64,000 nt of DNA from Kribbella qitaiheensis (GTDB lineage: Bacteria; Actinomycetota; Actinomycetes; Propionibacteriales; Kribbellaceae), in NCBI RefSeq assembly GCF_014217565.1, contig NZ_CP043661.1:7006001-7070000 (forward strand), read 5' to 3'. Positions 61,353 through 64,000 of the stretch are shown here, one piece after another. How positions within the stretch are numbered: position 1 is the first letter of the stretch; each line of letters starts with the position of its first letter. A model generated the notes under the pieces. It was not told where the DNA came from. It worked only from the letters and a program-made list of their open reading frames with translations, and did no database searches. Both the position numbers and the translations under genes were made by a program.

Positions 61353-62374
61353 CCGCCAACCCGCTCGATCCCGGCACCTACGGCGATCCCTACGGCGATC
61401 AGCTGGGCAGCAACGTTCGACCGCTGCACCCGTTCGCCGACGCCTGGACCGCCGACCGGCTCGTGCACCACGACTTCCCCGAACCGAACTGGGCCATCGC
61501 TAGCCTGGTGCCGGAGGGACTCTCGGTGCTCGCGGGGGCGCCGAAGGTCGGCAAGTCGTGGCTCGCGCTCGGCTGGGCGGTTGCTGTAGCGGGTGGATAC
61601 CGGGCACTGGGATCGATCGACTGCGCGGCCGGCCCGGTGCTCTACCTGGCACTGGAGGACAACCCGCGCCGCCTGCAAGGCCGCATCCTCAAGGTGCTCG
61701 ACGGTGCTGCAGCCCCCGGCGGTCTATACCTGCCCACCGCGTGCCTCAACCTGCCCGCCGGGGGAGCCGACATGATCCGCGCCTGGCTCGACGCCCACCC
61801 CGGCGCGCGGATGGTCGTCATCGACGTGTTCGCCAAGGTGCGAGGCCAGGCCGCCGGATCGAACGCCTACACCGACGACTACCGCGCCGCCGGAATTGCC
61901 AAGGCCATCGCCGACGAATACGGCATCGCCGTCGTACTCGTGCACCACACCCGCAAGATGGCCGCCGACGACTTCCTGGAGGAACTGTCCGGAACCAACG
62001 GCATCGCAGGCGCCGCCGACACCATCCACGTCCTGTCCAGGTCACGCCACGAGGCCGACGCCGTACTCAAGACCACCGGCCGCGACGTGGAAGAAGCCGA
62101 ACGCGCACTCAAGTTTGACCAGCCCACCGGCACCTGGTCACTGCTCGACGGACCCGCCCTCGACCACACCCTGTCCGACACCAGCGCCGTCATCCTGCGC
62201 TACGTCCGAGCCCACCAGGGCGCCACCCCTAAGGAGATCGCCGACACCACTGGCATCGCCTACGAGAACACCAAACGCACCTGCTCACGGATGGAGAAAC
62301 GGGGCCACCTGGTCCGCGTCGGTGACGGCCAGTACGCCGCACCGCCCGACGCCGGGACAGGTGGCCTGCCGTGA
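61349..62374 (+). CDS. RepA/RecA-like AAA ATPase with C-terminal winged helix
   Basis: GTG 61349 overlaps the previous stop (GTGA). The 341-residue protein has Walker A AGAPKVGKSWLALGW, Walker B RMVVIDVFAKV, HHTRKMAADD and SGTNGIAGAADTIHVL, as in RepA/KaiC-like hexameric helicases of plasmids and phages. The end is a winged helix (TPKEIADTTGIAYENTKRTC, SRMEKRGHLVRV). It is the probable replicative helicase or loader that works with the prim-pol. The iteron cluster begins inside its 3' end. Confidence 0.85.
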   Translation: MTANPLDPGTYGDPYGDQLGSNVRPLHPFADAWTADRLVHHDFPEPNWAIASLVPEGLSVLAGAPKVGKSWLALGWAVAVAGGYRALGSIDCAAGPVLYLALEDNPRRLQGRILKVLDGAAAPGGLYLPTACLNLPAGGADMIRAWLDAHPGARMVVIDVFAKVRGQAAGSNAYTDDYRAAGIAKAIADEYGIAVVLVHHTRKMAADDFLEELSGTNGIAGAADTIHVLSRSRHEADAVLKTTGRDVEEAERALKFDQPTGTWSLLDGPALDHTLSDTSAVILRYVRAHQGATPKEIADTTGIAYENTKRTCSRMEKRGHLVRVGDGQYAAPPDAGTGGLP

Positions 62375-62479
62375 CCTGTCCCGGCTGTCCCGGCTGTCCC
62401 GGCAACCCTCTGACCTGCGCATTTACCCCGATCGAGCCGGGACACCCCCGCCAAGACACCTGTCCCGGCTGTCCCGGCA
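62351..62479. repeat. Cluster of GCCGGGACA-type repeats, right side of the element
   Basis: About seven copies in both orientations: GCCGGGACAG at 62351, three tandem TGTCCCGGC from 62378, inverted GCCGGGACAC near 62436, and two more from 62461. It overlaps the last codons of the RepA-like gene. A replication origin with iterons next to its own replication genes is one reading. The same unit is at 48058-48159. Confidence 0.72.
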
Positions 62480-62513
62480 AACCCCCGAACCGACCACCCA
62501 GACGCACGGAGGC

Positions 62514-62696
62514 ATGACCCCGATGACTACCCCGATCGAGATTGGCACACGGCTCAAGGTGGATGTCTTGGAGCTGGCGCGACGACGCCGCGCGGAGAAC
62601 CCACGACCGGCACTTACGAAGGAGCAGGAGTGCGAGCTTCGTTCCCTCTTCGGTGTCCTACAAGTGCCTAGCGAGGCATTGCGCGAAGCTGCGTAG
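62514..62696 (+). CDS. Small protein before the integrase, possible directionality factor
   Basis: A 60-residue protein (MTPMTTPIEIGTRLKVDVLE, LARRRRAENPRPAL, LRSLFGVLQVPSEALREA) with a basic helix and no known family. ATG 62514 has CGGAGG upstream. It is the last gene of the plus-strand operon and converges with the integrase. Its position would suit a recombination directionality factor, but no motif supports that. Confidence 0.55.
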   Translation: MTPMTTPIEIGTRLKVDVLELARRRRAENPRPALTKEQECELRSLFGVLQVPSEALREAA

Positions 62697-62704
62697 CAAC
62701 TAAG

Positions 62705-62746
62705 AACCCCCCAGGCTCTGGAGTTCGGTCCGGAGCCTGGGGGTTT
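62705..62746. terminator. Bidirectional terminator between the operon and the integrase
   Basis: Arms 62705-62718 and 62733-62746 pair (AACCCCCCAGGCTC with GAGCCTGGGGGTTT) around 14 bases, with A-rich and T-rich outer sides. Confidence 0.82.
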
Positions 62747-62757
62747 TCCGCGTGTAC

Positions 62758-64000
62758 TCATGCGACCTTGTCGGCGATAACAACCTGTTCATCGATTGGC
62801 GTGCTCAGCTTGGATCCCCGCTTCCCGCCTGTCGGCGCCAGCTCAATATCAAACAGGAGGTCCAGGATCGCCCGCTGTCGAGCAAGCGGAAGGGCGACCC
62901 ACTGAGCCTTGACCAGCTTGGTTCCAACCGCCAGATCAGCAAGGAGGGACAGGCCAGGGGCGCGCCGAAGGATCGACTCCAGCTCTGCTATGCGCGCTAG
63001 CACCTCGGCAGTTCCGGCAACCACTTGATCCTCCGTCATGGCGTTCAGCGCGAATAGGCGGGCCATTGACTTCAGTTTGGCGTCCAGTTCAGCATGCTCC
63101 CGCTTGGCCTCGTCCAGCTCGTGATCGTCGGAGGGTAGGAGCAGGCTCAGAACCTCTTGGCTCTCGAGCAGGGCGATCGCAGTCGCATGTGCGAATTCGT
63201 CCGCCGCTTGTCGCAGCGTGGATACGTGCCCGCTCGCACCACAGGCATAAGTCTTGATGCCACGGTCGGAGCCGGCGCGCACCGGATCTCCGCACGTGGC
63301 GCACAGCGCCAGGCTGGATAACAACGTCGTCGGCTTCGGTCCCTTGCTCTTGCCGTTGGCTAGACGATCAAGGAATAGCTTGATTTCCAGATGCTCGTCG
63401 CGGGTGAAGACCGCAGGCCAGTCGCCGTTCGCTACCTCGACTCCGTGGTATGCACGAATGCCAGCGTAGACAGGATTTGACAGGACACGCGTGACACCGC
63501 CCGTCGTCCAGCCCGCCTTGGTCGGCGTCTTCCGCTTGGTGCTTGCGGCATGACCAGACTGAAAGCCGAGCTGATCCCAACGCCGTGCGACTTCGGCGCG
63601 AGACATGCCAGCGAGCACATCCTTCCGTGCCTGCACGAGCGCCTCAACCTCGGCCGGGATCAGTTCCATGTCTGCGGTGTAGGCGAAGCGCCTGACCCCT
63701 GCGGTCCAGGCGGCGCCTGCGTTGGCACGCTGCTCGTTCGCCAGTCGCTGTCGGGCGGCCTTGCGCTGCACCTCGGCGCGAGCGACGGCGGCCAGAATCC
63801 GGGCGACCATCTGCCCTACGTCAGTCGTCAGATCGATGTCACCGGTGACCGTAGCGACGCCAACGTCGTGTTGCTCGCTGAGGAGAATCAACTCCTCCAG
63901 CTCCAGCATCGAACGGGTGATCCGGTCCAGATGCCAGGCAACAATCACGTCCACCTGGCCTAGCCCGACCATCTTCAGCACGCGCTGCCAGGCTGGGCGC
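62758..64000 (-). CDS. Large serine recombinase (integrase), 5' partial
   Basis: The frame is open to the window edge; RPAWQRVLKMVGLGQVDVIV and AWHLDRITRSMLELEELI belong to the catalytic domain after the nucleophile, so about 60-70 N-terminal residues with the active Ser are outside. Next come GDIDLTTDVGQMVARILAAV, a recombinase domain (ARRWDQLGFQSGHAAS, GGVTRVLSNPVYAGIRAYHG), a zinc ribbon (CATCGDPVRAGSD, YACGASGHVS) and a coiled-coil region. The length and order are those of phiC31-type integrases. It should catalyse attP x attB. Its codon use is less GC-rich than its neighbours. attR should lie just beyond the gene's start or end. Confidence 0.92.
   Translation of the reverse strand, partial: RPAWQRVLKMVGLGQVDVIVAWHLDRITRSMLELEELILLSEQHDVGVATVTGDIDLTTDVGQMVARILAAVARAEVQRKAARQRLANEQRANAGAAWTAGVRRFAYTADMELIPAEVEALVQARKDVLAGMSRAEVARRWDQLGFQSGHAASTKRKTPTKAGWTTGGVTRVLSNPVYAGIRAYHGVEVANGDWPAVFTRDEHLEIKLFLDRLANGKSKGPKPTTLLSSLALCATCGDPVRAGSDRGIKTYACGASGHVSTLRQAADEFAHATAIALLESQEVLSLLLPSDDHELDEAKREHAELDAKLKSMARLFALNAMTEDQVVAGTAEVLARIAELESILRRAPGLSLLADLAVGTKLVKAQWVALPLARQRAILDLLFDIELAPTGGKRGSKLSTPIDEQVVIADKVA

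Larger units (their letters stand above)
47690..64000. mobile_element. Actinomycete integrative-conjugative element (AICE), right end outside the window
   Basis: The region carries a serine recombinase at one end, an XRE repressor, a TraB/FtsK-type translocase, prim-pol, SSB and a RepA-like ATPase, in one long same-strand operon: the modules of a replicating, conjugating AICE of the pSAM2 class, but with a serine rather than tyrosine integrase. The left edge is set where the DAHP synthase frame breaks (about 47690). At least 16.3 kb are present. Cargo includes cutA and a DpdA-like/PP-loop cassette. Confidence 0.85.

Noticed and set aside
8940-62746. Possible CRISPR arrays
   Set aside because: The repeats seen are palindromes, iterons or coding repeats; none has regular repeat-spacer units.
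47690-64000. tRNA gene as the integration site
   Set aside because: No tRNA-like sequence was seen at the left edge; the integrase is a serine type and the break is inside a protein gene.

Overview
The window is high-GC DNA from an actinomycete. GlnA2 and GlnE genes sit together, there are two WhiB-type proteins and a DtxR/IdeR-type iron box, GTG starts are common, and the mobile element is of the actinomycete integrative-conjugative (AICE) type. The mix of a ThuA/CBM6 secreted enzyme pair, a GH78 rhamnosidase and general gene style fits a soil genus such as Kribbella, but the genus is an inference from gene content only.

Positions 1-47.7 kb are chromosomal. In order: a secreted sugar-dehydrogenase-like enzyme and a ThuA protein, both with CBM6-like tails; a Fic protein and its HTH neighbour; an S10 peptidase; map with a GNAT gene; a lysine-rich histone-like protein; an iron-box-controlled mini-protein; Nudix and aldo/keto reductase genes; panB (with a very long disordered N-terminus) and nadE; a decayed stretch at 17.2-19.3 kb; a membrane/DUF393 group; glnA2 and glnE; trmB; a rhamnosidase; a fatty-acid-modifying operon (FAD oxidoreductase, DUF1365, CFA-type methyltransferase, SDR); a sulfonate/nitrate-type ABC importer; whiB; a MerR-B12 regulator; and a fluoride riboswitch followed by two crcB genes. 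At 47.0-47.7 kb lies a DAHP synthase gene preceded by an aromatic-rich leader peptide and a terminator hairpin.

At about 47.69 kb the DAHP synthase reading frame stops matching its family, and everything from there to the right edge looks like one AICE. It carries cutA, an XRE repressor with palindromic operators, a long translationally coupled transfer operon (membrane proteins, WhiB-like protein, a PycTM-like protein, TraB/FtsK translocase, a degenerate FtsK paralogue), a replication block (SSB, prim-pol, RepA-like ATPase), a two-gene cassette (DpdA/TGT-like plus PP-loop protein), and a large serine recombinase whose 5' end runs off the window. The same 9-bp repeat (GCCGGGACA) is clustered near both ends. 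I read this as an element integrated by its serine recombinase inside the DAHP synthase gene.

At least seven genes carry apparent frameshifts, several explained by one extra or missing base in a short G/C run. Some may be assembly errors rather than true pseudogenes. The permease and GNAT remnants at 17.9-19.3 kb have several lesions each and look really decayed.
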